This document shows, piece after piece, positions 1 to 5,350 of a stretch of 5,350 nucleotides of DNA. The stretch's first letter is position 1; each line of letters begins with the position of its first letter. Below the pieces are notes generated by a model. It was not told the DNA's origin, ran no database searches, and saw nothing but the letters and a program-made list of their open reading frames with translations. Both the position numbers and the translations under genes were made by a program. Source of the DNA: Gammaproteobacteria bacterium. GTDB lineage: Bacteria > Pseudomonadota > Gammaproteobacteria > Pseudomonadales > Azotimanducaceae. Location: the NCBI GenBank assembly GCA_002694945.1, contig NZNP01000102.1, forward strand, positions 5,521 to 10,870. Reading direction: 5' to 3'.

Positions 1-402
1 CTGCTGGACCTTTTGCGTACTCAAGCGAGTGTGGAGTCCCCTTCAAGCGTTGTCTTCATCAGCACGGTTGCTGCTAGTGAGGTGTTTCCTCATGTTATGG
101 CTTATTCGACCAGCAAGAAAGGCCTTGAACACCTTACACCGCAACTCGCGTTGGCATTGGCTGATGATCATATCCGGGTTAATGCGATAGCACCGGGCCG
201 TTTTTATTCTGAGATGACAAGAGGCGCTTGGGAGAACCCAGAGTCAGAAACTTTTAAGGCTGAGTTGGAAAGGCTGCCGGCGCGCCGCTATGGTGGCCCA
301 GAGGACATAGCTGGTGTTGCGATTATGTTATGTAGTCGTGCTGGCGCATACTTTACAGGAGAAATCCTTAACTTGGATGGCGGGCATCGGGTGCGACGAT
401 AA
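1..402 (+). CDS. SDR-family oxidoreductase, 5'-truncated by the window edge
   Basis: This is the C-terminal 133 residues of a classical NAD(P)-dependent short-chain dehydrogenase/reductase. The frame is open from base 1, so the true start and the Rossmann TGxxxGxG motif lie upstream; the TTG at base 13 is not a credible start. Visible motifs, numbered from base 1, are FIST (19-22), the catalytic YSTSK (Tyr35, Lys39), IRVNAIAPG after the active site, and the C-terminal FTGEILNLDGG typical of the family. The residue 13 positions before the catalytic Tyr, normally Ser, is Thr22. The tail SRAGAYFTGE resembles RhlG-like and 3-oxoacyl-ACP-reductase-like SDRs, but the substrate cannot be assigned. 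It ends with TAA 17 bases before the convergent 3' end of the neighbouring oxygenase gene. The family call is secure; the specific reaction is unknown. Confidence 0.93.
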   Translation: MLDLLRTQASVESPSSVVFISTVAASEVFPHVMAYSTSKKGLEHLTPQLALALADDHIRVNAIAPGRFYSEMTRGAWENPESETFKAELERLPARRYGGPEDIAGVAIMLCSRAGAYFTGEILNLDGGHRVRR

Positions 403-419
403 GGCGAACAACGATGAAT

Positions 420-1064
420 CTAGGCCAGATGCTTCCAAAGCTCTTTTTCCTGACCTGCATTCCTTGGGTCACCCGTATAAAAACAGTTGAAACCTCTCCT
501 CGGTAAACCACTGTGATTTGGTCCTGACCAGTGCACGGTAGTTGGTCGGAAGAAGACAATATCGCCGGGTTCCATTATTGCTTCGACGACGTCGGGGTGA
601 GAGGAGAGGTCATTGGGTTCGTGGGGACGAAGATAGGAAAATTCTTCCTCCTTAAGATGTGAGCCTTTAATGAAGTGCAAACAACCGTTCTCACGATTTG
701 TAGGATCTATGGCGACCCAGATTACACCTCCATATATGGCATCCGAATGAGGATTTACCTCTTCACTGGTTTTGTTCTTCGTAAAAAAGCTTGAGGTTAT
801 GGGCACGGGTGGTGTGCCGAGCAATTCCGTTAGGATGGCGACCTGCGGTCCTCGTCTCATTAGATCCTCAAAATAGTCATCGACTTTTTCCAGGCCTTTT
901 GTGATGTTGGTGTAGCGGTCTGAGTATTCTGTGCGCGTGGCGAGGATAATTTCCGCTCGCCTGCAGATCTCTTTGACTTGTTCGGCGTCGATAAAGTGCC
1001 TGAGGATGACGAAGCCATCTTCGTCGAACCTTTTTTTTGAATAAGAAATATCGATGTCGACCAT
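420..1064 (-). CDS. phytanoyl-CoA dioxygenase (PhyH) family Fe(II)/2-oxoglutarate oxygenase
   Basis: This is a 214-residue cupin-fold oxygenase of the PhyH family. Such enzymes use Fe(II), O2 and 2-oxoglutarate to hydroxylate a substrate. Numbered from the ATG at 1064: FDEDGFVILRHF (13-24) is the usual N-terminal DGF/DGY motif, His106-Ser-Asp108 is the HxD metal pair, GCLHFIKGSH (127-136) and EPGDIVFF (165-172) are core strands, His178 in TVHWSGPN is the distal iron ligand, and Arg189 or Arg190 should bind the 2-oxoglutarate carboxylate. The metal triad is complete, so activity is expected. Start: the frame can be extended to a TTG at 1148 (242 residues), but the added segment has no recognisable motif and no Shine-Dalgarno sequence. 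The ATG places the DGF motif at the normal distance from the N terminus. No strong ribosome binding site precedes the ATG either. The gene is transcribed away from the transposase-like gene and converges on the left SDR. The substrate is unknown; primary metabolite or secondary metabolite hydroxylation are both possible. Confidence 0.85.
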   Translation of the reverse strand: MVDIDISYSKKRFDEDGFVILRHFIDAEQVKEICRRAEIILATRTEYSDRYTNITKGLEKVDDYFEDLMRRGPQVAILTELLGTPPVPITSSFFTKNKTSEEVNPHSDAIYGGVIWVAIDPTNRENGCLHFIKGSHLKEEEFSYLRPHEPNDLSSHPDVVEAIMEPGDIVFFRPTTVHWSGPNHSGLPRRGFNCFYTGDPRNAGQEKELWKHLA

Positions 1065-1167
1065 CAATCTGTCTGCGTATGAGAAATAAGAGTCATTATA
1101 CGCGCGGAACCAGTTTGGCTGCAGTTGAAGAGGAATTTTCTCCCCCAAAATTGCCGGAAACCGTTGA

Positions 1168-1180
1168 TTAGCGAAGCTAA
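1168..1180. repeat. short inverted repeat TTAGC-GAA-GCTAA in a divergent gap
   Basis: A perfect 5-base inverted repeat with a 3-base spacer lies between the divergently transcribed PhyH gene and the transposase-like gene. AGCGAA inside it (1170-1175) recurs inverted as TTCGCT at 1195-1200, and the palindrome GAATATTC lies at 1190-1197. This could be an operator for a shared control region, but arms this short also occur by chance in AT-rich intergenic DNA. No convincing -35/-10 pair could be placed here. Confidence 0.25.
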
Positions 1181-1218
1181 ATTATGGGTGAATATTCGCT
1201 TTTAACAGTTGCAAGAAA

Positions 1219-2430
1219 ATGGGTGAAGATCAAACTAACTTTATGGCTAAAGCCCAATCAGAATTAAGCATCAGTGAATTCGCTGAGCTCCTATGTTCCG
1301 ATCACCTTGGTCCCGAACTAGGAAAAGTCGGCATCAAGTTCATTCATAGCATGTTGCTAGGCATTAGCAAGTCTAGATCAGTCAACTTGACTGATATCTC
1401 TCAGGCGCTGGACGAGAAGATTAACTTGCATGCGACCCACAAGCGACTCTCCCGCAATCTAGAAGATCTTGAGCTATCAACGAATCTCGCAGACAGGCTG
1501 CTGAGACTAGGCAGTGAAATAGTTGGGCCGGATACTCGATTGATCATCCACCTGTATGAGCTGAACAAGAGATATGCGCGCAAGATGGAGTATTTGAGTA
1601 GGCGCGATGAGCTCGACGGAGGAGTTTTCAAGGTCTGCGAAATTCTTGCAAGCGAACCGGAATCGGACAGCTACATTCCTCTCACTGTTAACGTATGGTC
1701 GAATCAGGTGCCAGGGTTCATCAGCGATGCTGATGAGATTCGTAAGACCGTACTACGAATAAGGGCGGCCATGGGCAATAGAGGCATGTTCTACATCGAC
1801 GACCACAGTCTTGACTTCGAGTTGTTCAAACCGATCATGGAAGATGCAAAGCTCGACTACATCTCATTACTGCAGGATAAAGACCTTGAACTTTTACACA
1901 AGAATGAACGCTATTTGGCGTCAGACTTGTTGGATCAGGTGGAAACCCGATACGCTAAAATTCTTTATAAGCTTGTTCCTGAAGGCATGGTCGGTGAAGC
2001 TGAAACCGACCTAGATCTGTTTGTTCATGTTGGTGCTGCTGCAATCAAACTGCAGTCCTCCAACAGACCGCTCAGTTTGATTGCGCTCAAGTACAGTTCG
2101 TCTTTGGGTGAGAATTCCACACCAATTATTACGACGAAGGTAAATCTTCGTTCGCGAAAGGCACTGATGGGTCTGGTTGAATCGTTTCTGGCGACGCAGG
2201 ATATCGTCGAGCTTCATCAGAAGCTCCGCAGTAGTTTCGGTCCAGAGAATTTTCGGGTTCTAACCTATAACCGTCTCCAGTTGCTGATGACCTTGCTGGA
2301 AGCCGTGATCTATTATGAGGTATCGGTCAGTGGTAACGTTTCGCTTCGTGATCATAGATTTGCTGCCAAGCCCCACGATGGTGAATTCGACCGAACTTAC
2401 CTATTACCAAAGCTTGTTGAGCGCGGGTAG
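1219..2430 (+). CDS. DDE (IS4-type) transposase-like protein with degraded catalytic site
   Basis: The 403-residue product aligns, from my memory of the family, along its whole length with IS4-type transposases. Its N-terminal helical region has the family stretch SVNLTDISQALDEKI (54-68) and HKRLSRNL (74-81), presumably DNA binding. The first catalytic strand, normally DLSDI.K.YA.KMEYL, reads HLYELNKRYARKMEYL (111-126), so Asp is His111. The second, normally DRGGD, reads DDHSLD (194-199), so Asp194 is kept but the following Arg is Asp195. The YREK region before ENFRVL (343-348) has Phe323, Thr326, Val330 and Arg337 in place of Tyr, Arg, Glu and Lys; Glu331 remains next to the lost catalytic Glu. 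Strand cleavage is therefore unlikely. The frame has no stop or shift. The ATG at 1219 is the first in frame; an ATG at 1243 is possible, and neither has a clear Shine-Dalgarno sequence. It stops 9 bases before the convergent PhyH gene, leaving no room outside the genes for an IS end. It may be a domesticated DNA-binding protein. Confidence 0.75.
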   Translation: MGEDQTNFMAKAQSELSISEFAELLCSDHLGPELGKVGIKFIHSMLLGISKSRSVNLTDISQALDEKINLHATHKRLSRNLEDLELSTNLADRLLRLGSEIVGPDTRLIIHLYELNKRYARKMEYLSRRDELDGGVFKVCEILASEPESDSYIPLTVNVWSNQVPGFISDADEIRKTVLRIRAAMGNRGMFYIDDHSLDFELFKPIMEDAKLDYISLLQDKDLELLHKNERYLASDLLDQVETRYAKILYKLVPEGMVGEAETDLDLFVHVGAAAIKLQSSNRPLSLIALKYSSSLGENSTPIITTKVNLRSRKALMGLVESFLATQDIVELHQKLRSSFGPENFRVLTYNRLQLLMTLLEAVIYYEVSVSGNVSLRDHRFAAKPHDGEFDRTYLLPKLVERG

Positions 2431-2439
2431 ACAAAGTTT

Positions 2440-3336
2440 TCAGTAGTCGGGGCCAGTTTTTTTTGCTCGCAATTCTCGAAGCTCAGACTGTTCCGCCTGT
2501 GCTCTTTCCCATATATATCGCGTCGCTTTGTGCGGCCCATAGGCGCTAGGTGGAAGTAAAATTTCGCGCTGCGCCTCTGTCAGACCACCATAGTTATCCG
2601 CGTTGTAGTAACAGGGGCTCCAGGCTATTGCGTGAGGGCAGTATTTATAAAAAATGGTTCGGCGTTCGCCTTCTCCCGTCCATGGCACCGTGCCATGGGA
2701 ACAGGCTTCTGTAAAAATTATGGCGTCACCAGCAGAGACTGCTACTCTTTCAACAATTTCTGGCATCTCGGCTTGAGTCTTCGCTATTCGCCATTCGGAT
2801 GGCAGTCCAATGTTTGATTTGTGACTCCCTGGTACGCAGGCAAAACCTCCATCACTAGGTTTGACTGTATCCAGTTCAAAAGCAACGGCGACTAGACCAT
2901 TGTAAAACTTGCCGTTGCTGTAACGATAGTAGCATTGTCCTCCGTCCGTAGGACCAACCAGATCCTTGGGGCCACCTGCGCCCTGACCGCCACCATGCAG
3001 GTAAAGCGTTCTGTCTTTCATGGCGCCATCGACCTTGACATAGTCGTGATCTAGTCTGAAATGATTACCGAGAAGTGTGGTTAAGTAGGGCTTGATAACC
3101 GGCAAATCGATCAGTTCAAGATAGGAGCCACCCATTTCTAGCAGGGAAGGCGCTGACCATGCAGGGTCATCCTCATTTCGAAAGATGGTCCGATCAGAAC
3201 CTAGAATTGGTCGTGGGTTAGTTTTTCTCTCCTCTTCAAGCCGAGCTGACAGATCTGCAATTTGGGAGCTAGAGAGGACGTTTTTGACGACAATATAGCC
3301 GCGAAGATCGAATAAGTACTTCTCATGGTCTTGCAT
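2440..3336 (-). CDS. PhyH-family oxygenase-like protein with His-Gly-Gly in place of HxD
   Basis: This 298-residue protein is of the PhyH superfamily and belongs to a different branch from the gene at 420-1064. The N-terminal FDLRGYIVVKNVLS (9-22) is the standard opening strand. The core includes NGLVAVAFELD (146-156), DGGFACVPGSHKSN (162-175) and SAGDAIIFTEACSHGT (201-216), with His214 as the distal iron ligand and Arg225/Arg226 positioned for 2-oxoglutarate. The proximal motif is LHGGG, His114-Gly115-Gly116, so the usual Asp is missing. Either the carboxylate comes from elsewhere (Asp125 or Asp131 in the Gly-rich loop), the iron site resembles that of 2-OG halogenases, or the protein is not a standard hydroxylase. 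I recall PhyH-like proteins with an HGG motif in other bacteria, so this may be a clade trait. The ATG is well supported by AGGGA 9 bases upstream. It is the second gene of an operon, starting 16 bases after the SDR stop. The substrate is unknown. Confidence 0.9.
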   Translation of the reverse strand: MQDHEKYLFDLRGYIVVKNVLSSSQIADLSARLEEERKTNPRPILGSDRTIFRNEDDPAWSAPSLLEMGGSYLELIDLPVIKPYLTTLLGNHFRLDHDYVKVDGAMKDRTLYLHGGGQGAGGPKDLVGPTDGGQCYYRYSNGKFYNGLVAVAFELDTVKPSDGGFACVPGSHKSNIGLPSEWRIAKTQAEMPEIVERVAVSAGDAIIFTEACSHGTVPWTGEGERRTIFYKYCPHAIAWSPCYYNADNYGGLTEAQREILLPPSAYGPHKATRYIWERAQAEQSELRELRAKKTGPDY

Positions 3337-3345
3337 AAATGCTTG

Positions 3346-3350
3346 TCCCT
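3346..3350 (-). promoter_or_regulatory. Shine-Dalgarno AGGGA for the second PhyH gene
   Basis: On the minus strand AGGGA lies 9 bases before the ATG at 3336, in the 16-base gap after the upstream SDR stop. It supports this start and independent translation of the second gene of the two-gene operon. Confidence 0.6.
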
Positions 3351-3352
3351 GG

Positions 3353-4129
3353 TTACTGCCAGAACCGTTCTGATTTCAGCCAGGCGCGTATCGGATAAAG
3401 TTCCCCTGTTAGTGCGTCTGAAGCAGGTGAGCCCAAAAAGAGCGTGAGGTCAGCGACGTCCTCAGGCACTGGAGCCTGTTCCAATCTCGGTACGGCTTTG
3501 CCCTCATCGTCTATATCCTTCGGTATTATACCGTAGCCTTTCAACTCTTCGGTTGCGATCAGACCGGGCAGGATACAATTAACGTTGATATTGTGCTTCG
3601 CCCACATGTAAGCAAGATTGTTGGTCAGGCTAATAACACCTGCTTTGGCTGCAGAGTAGTGCAATTGATGTGGGTTGCCTTTGCTGCCAGCTGTCGATGA
3701 AATGTTAATGATCTTCCCCGATCGTTGCTTGATCATCTGACGACCCGCCGCCATACACGGGATAAAAACGCCAGTCAGATTCTGGTCTACAATATTGCGC
3801 CACTCGTCCAGAGGGGTATTTTCAGCTAGATAACTATTACCCCAGCGCCCAGCGTTGTTGACGATGATATCGAGTGAGCCGAACTCCTCTACCGTTTTCG
3901 CCACCAAGTTATCGACTTGCTCGGCATCAGTAATATCAACTGGTATGGCAATAGCGTTTTGGCCTTTGTCTCGGATGTCAGCTGCCGTAGCATCAATCTT
4001 TTCCTGGCCGCGGCTGGCGACAACGACGTTTGCACCGGCTTCTGCGTAGGCGGCCACCATAGCCCGACCAAGGCCACCGGCCCCGCCTGTTATTACTGCT
4101 GTTTTCCCGGCTAGTGAAAACTTCGACAT
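3353..4129 (-). CDS. SDR-family oxidoreductase
   Basis: This is a complete 258-residue classical SDR, a cytosolic NAD(P)(H)-dependent oxidoreductase that interconverts an alcohol and a ketone or similar. Motifs in order are: cofactor loop TGGAGGLG (14-21), an Asp65-containing VDI strand, NNAG (91-94), Asn117, NISS with catalytic Ser145, YSAAK (Tyr158, Lys162), and the ILPG turn (186-189). The Asn-Ser-Tyr-Lys tetrad is intact. The second beta strand ends in Ser39-Arg40 with no acidic residue, which favours NADP(H) (inference). The C terminus departs from the family: TGELYPI is followed by RAWLKSERFWQ instead of the usual DGG. A GTG at 4141 could extend the protein by four residues, but it abuts the GGAGG Shine-Dalgarno sequence; the ATG at 4129 is the clear start. 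This is the first gene of a minus-strand operon with the PhyH-like gene, so its substrate may be a product or precursor of that enzyme. Confidence 0.95.
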   Translation of the reverse strand: MSKFSLAGKTAVITGGAGGLGRAMVAAYAEAGANVVVASRGQEKIDATAADIRDKGQNAIAIPVDITDAEQVDNLVAKTVEEFGSLDIIVNNAGRWGNSYLAENTPLDEWRNIVDQNLTGVFIPCMAAGRQMIKQRSGKIINISSTAGSKGNPHQLHYSAAKAGVISLTNNLAYMWAKHNINVNCILPGLIATEELKGYGIIPKDIDDEGKAVPRLEQAPVPEDVADLTLFLGSPASDALTGELYPIRAWLKSERFWQ

Positions 4130-4332
4130 TTGTACCTCCACTATACTAACAATTCCATATCAGGTTCTGTTTTCGCCGGCTTTGAACGCTTGCTAAAGTG
4201 GCAGAAGCTGGCGAGGCTGTCAAAAACAAGTCTGAGCTGAAAATGGGTGGAAGACGATAACCTAACCTGGATGCGAGTTCATGTCTGCGAAGGAGTTTGG
4301 ATTAGACTGGTTTCTTTTGATAAAAATGATCA
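4130..4332. promoter_or_regulatory. divergent intergenic region between the SDR-PhyH operon and the transporter
   Basis: These 203 bases lie between two divergently transcribed units and should hold both promoters. On the minus strand a perfect TTGACA lies at 4218-4223, but the sequence 17 bases downstream (CACTTT) is a poor -10 match. TATAGT near 4141 is too close to the start codon to serve as a -10. On the plus strand no convincing pair was found; TTGGAT near 4298 followed by TAAAAA near 4322 would leave almost no leader. GCCGGC at 4175-4180 is a lone 6-base palindrome. AAGGAG at 4290-4295 is about 37 bases from the transporter ATG, too far to act as its Shine-Dalgarno. No RNA gene or long repeat is apparent. 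Shared regulation of the two units is plausible but unproven. Confidence 0.4.
4135..4139 (-). promoter_or_regulatory. Shine-Dalgarno GGAGG deciding the SDR start
   Basis: A consensus GGAGG on the minus strand sits 5 bases before the ATG at 4129. It shows that the in-frame GTG at 4141, which would place the Shine-Dalgarno sequence inside the coding region, is not the start. It is the strongest ribosome binding site in the window. Confidence 0.85.
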
Positions 4333-5350
4333 ATGCCAGAAGCGACCGCAACCAGGCGCCGAAAACTTTCGGTAAAAACCAAACTTTTGTTTGCATCAGG
4401 TTCTTTGCAGGAAGCTGTGGTTACTGCGGGTGGAATTGTAACTGTACTTTTTTACAATCAGGTGCTCGGTGTGTCTCCGGCTCTTGCGGGAACCGCTTTT
4501 TTGATTGCCAGTATCGTCGATGCAATTTCAGATCCGCTGATCGGCGCAATATCTGATCGTTTTCGTAGTCGGTGGGGCAGGCGGCATCCCTTTATGTTTG
4601 CCTCGGCAATGCCAATCGCTATCTCCTTCTATTTTCTTTATCAGCCAGTGGAAGGCTTATCACAAACTGGCTACTTCATTTGGCTTATTGTGTTCCTGGT
4701 ATTCCTCCGTCTGTCTCAAACCTTTTACCTCATCCCGCATGACGCTCTGGGTGCTGAGTTGACAGATGATTATGAAGAACGATCCTCGGTCTTTGGTTAC
4801 AACTCTGTTGTACAGATGCTCCTGTCGATGCTCACGGCCATGGCTCTTTATGTTGTCATTTTCCCATCGACACCGGAACACGATAATGGTTTGCTGAACG
4901 AAGCAGGTTACTTTGTTCTGTCTGCTGTTGGTTCAGTGACCATTGTCTTCTCCGTTCTGGTATGTTCGCTCGGAACACTGAATCAGTTGCCTTACCTGCA
5001 CGATTTTGAAATCAGTAAGAAGTTCAGCTTTCCAAACTACTTCGGGCAACTGGCAGCGTTGCTGAATAATGCTTCATACCTTTCCGCCTGCTTCAGTCTA
5101 TTAACCATTTATGCAGGTATTGGAATTCTGAGTATTGTCTCAACCTACGCATACATTTATGTATATGAATTGTCCTCTGAGGCCATGTTCTGGGCGGGTG
5201 CCGCCAAAGTGCCTGGAGTGCTTGTGGCTTTACCTCTCCTGGCTTTTTTATCGAAGCACATGGACAAGAAGCATATTCTAATTATGTCGACGCTTATTAC
5301 CTGCATCCTTATTTCGTTGCCTCATCACCTTAAAATGCTTGATATCTTTC
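4333..5350 (+). CDS. GPH-type (MelB-like) major facilitator transporter, 3'-truncated by the window edge
   Basis: The first 339 residues of an inner-membrane symporter of the glycoside-pentoside-hexuronide (MelB-like) branch of the major facilitator superfamily are present; the frame runs off the right edge. The ATG at 4333 is the first possible start because an in-frame TGA lies at 4327-4329; its ribosome binding site is weak. After a basic N-terminal tail the protein is a series of hydrophobic helices (roughly 30-45, 50-72, 86-104, 114-135, 158-178, 192-213, 245-275, 286-308, 314-332). The family signature DAISDPLIGAISDRF (63-77) followed by RSRWGRRHPF (78-87) is clear, as is IPHDALGAELTDDYEER (134-150). 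Asp63 and Asp67 match the MelB cation-site residues Asp55 and Asp59. The MelB sugar-binding Asp19 position appears to be Ala28 next to Glu27, so the substrate need not be a sugar. It probably imports the compound processed by the neighbouring oxidoreductases and oxygenases (inference). Confidence 0.9.
   Translation, partial: MPEATATRRRKLSVKTKLLFASGSLQEAVVTAGGIVTVLFYNQVLGVSPALAGTAFLIASIVDAISDPLIGAISDRFRSRWGRRHPFMFASAMPIAISFYFLYQPVEGLSQTGYFIWLIVFLVFLRLSQTFYLIPHDALGAELTDDYEERSSVFGYNSVVQMLLSMLTAMALYVVIFPSTPEHDNGLLNEAGYFVLSAVGSVTIVFSVLVCSLGTLNQLPYLHDFEISKKFSFPNYFGQLAALLNNASYLSACFSLLTIYAGIGILSIVSTYAYIYVYELSSEAMFWAGAAKVPGVLVALPLLAFLSKHMDKKHILIMSTLITCILISLPHHLKMLDIF

Noticed and set aside
429..447. 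Possible terminator: GCTT-CCA-AAGC-like hairpin followed by TCTTTTT on the plus strand
   Set aside because: The stem is only about 4 base pairs and lies inside the convergent PhyH coding region; too weak to call.
1065..1148. N-terminal extension of the first PhyH gene from a TTG at 1148
   Set aside because: No Shine-Dalgarno sequence, a rare start codon and no family motif in the extra 28 residues; the ATG at 1064 gives the usual distance to the DGF motif. Still not fully excluded.
1401..1631. Minus-strand open frame inside the transposase-like gene
   Set aside because: Antisense shadow with Ser/Arg-rich low-information sequence and no recognisable motif.
2431..2464. Possible terminator for the transposase-like gene ending in the T8 run at 2457-2464
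   Set aside because: No inverted repeat precedes the T run; AGTTTT occurs twice but as a direct repeat. The T run is explained by Lys codons of the opposite-strand gene.
3855..4114. Plus- and minus-strand open frames overlapping the operon SDR
   Set aside because: They overlap the conserved cofactor-binding half of the SDR and have no motifs of their own.
4281..4556. A 91-codon plus-strand open frame with an ATG at 4281 and a Cys-rich product
   Set aside because: From 4333 it lies out of frame with the MelB-like transporter, whose signature motifs are unambiguous in the other frame. The Cys-rich look comes from reading transporter codons shifted.
1..5350. CRISPR array, tRNA, rRNA or long repeats
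   Set aside because: No regularly spaced repeats, no tRNA-like cloverleaf motifs and no rRNA-like sequence were seen on reading; coding sequence fills nearly the whole window.

Overview
The window looks like a piece of a bacterial accessory or catabolic gene cluster. Genes are tightly packed, gaps are short, there is a strong GGAGG ribosome binding site, and base composition looks close to even GC/AT (judged by eye). Two short-chain dehydrogenase/reductases (SDRs), two phytanoyl-CoA dioxygenase (PhyH)-type oxygenases and a GPH-type (MelB-like) major facilitator would fit a marine or environmental proteobacterium, perhaps a gammaproteobacterium. That placement is inference from gene content only; no taxonomic marker is present.

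Layout from left to right. Bases 1-402 (+) are the C-terminal part of an SDR that enters from outside the window. Bases 420-1064 (-) encode a small PhyH-family Fe(II)/2-oxoglutarate oxygenase that converges on the SDR with a 17-base gap. A divergent gap of about 154 bases follows. Bases 1219-2430 (+) encode an intact 403-residue protein whose whole length resembles IS4-type DDE transposases but which has lost most of the catalytic residues. Nine bases further on begins the 3' end of a two-gene minus-strand operon: an SDR (3353-4129) followed 16 bases downstream by a second PhyH-family protein (2440-3336). A 203-base divergent intergenic region (4130-4332) separates that operon from a plus-strand GPH/MFS transporter (4333 to beyond the right edge).

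The working picture (inference) is that the transporter imports a small organic substrate, the two PhyH-type enzymes hydroxylate or otherwise oxidise it, and the SDRs convert resulting alcohols to carbonyls or the reverse. The substrate cannot be read from this sequence. The transporter keeps the cation-site acidic residues of MelB but appears to lack the sugar-binding aspartate of helix I, so a non-sugar substrate is plausible.

The most unusual item is the transposase-like gene. It keeps an unbroken frame and the family's N-terminal DNA-binding-like region and overall fold pattern, but the first catalytic Asp is His, the catalytic Glu is Val, and the Y, R and K of the YREK signature are all replaced. 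No terminal inverted repeats are evident. This suggests a domesticated (exapted) DNA-binding protein or a derelict transposase rather than a live insertion sequence. A second item is the PhyH protein at 2440-3336, whose usual metal-binding HxD reads His-Gly-Gly.
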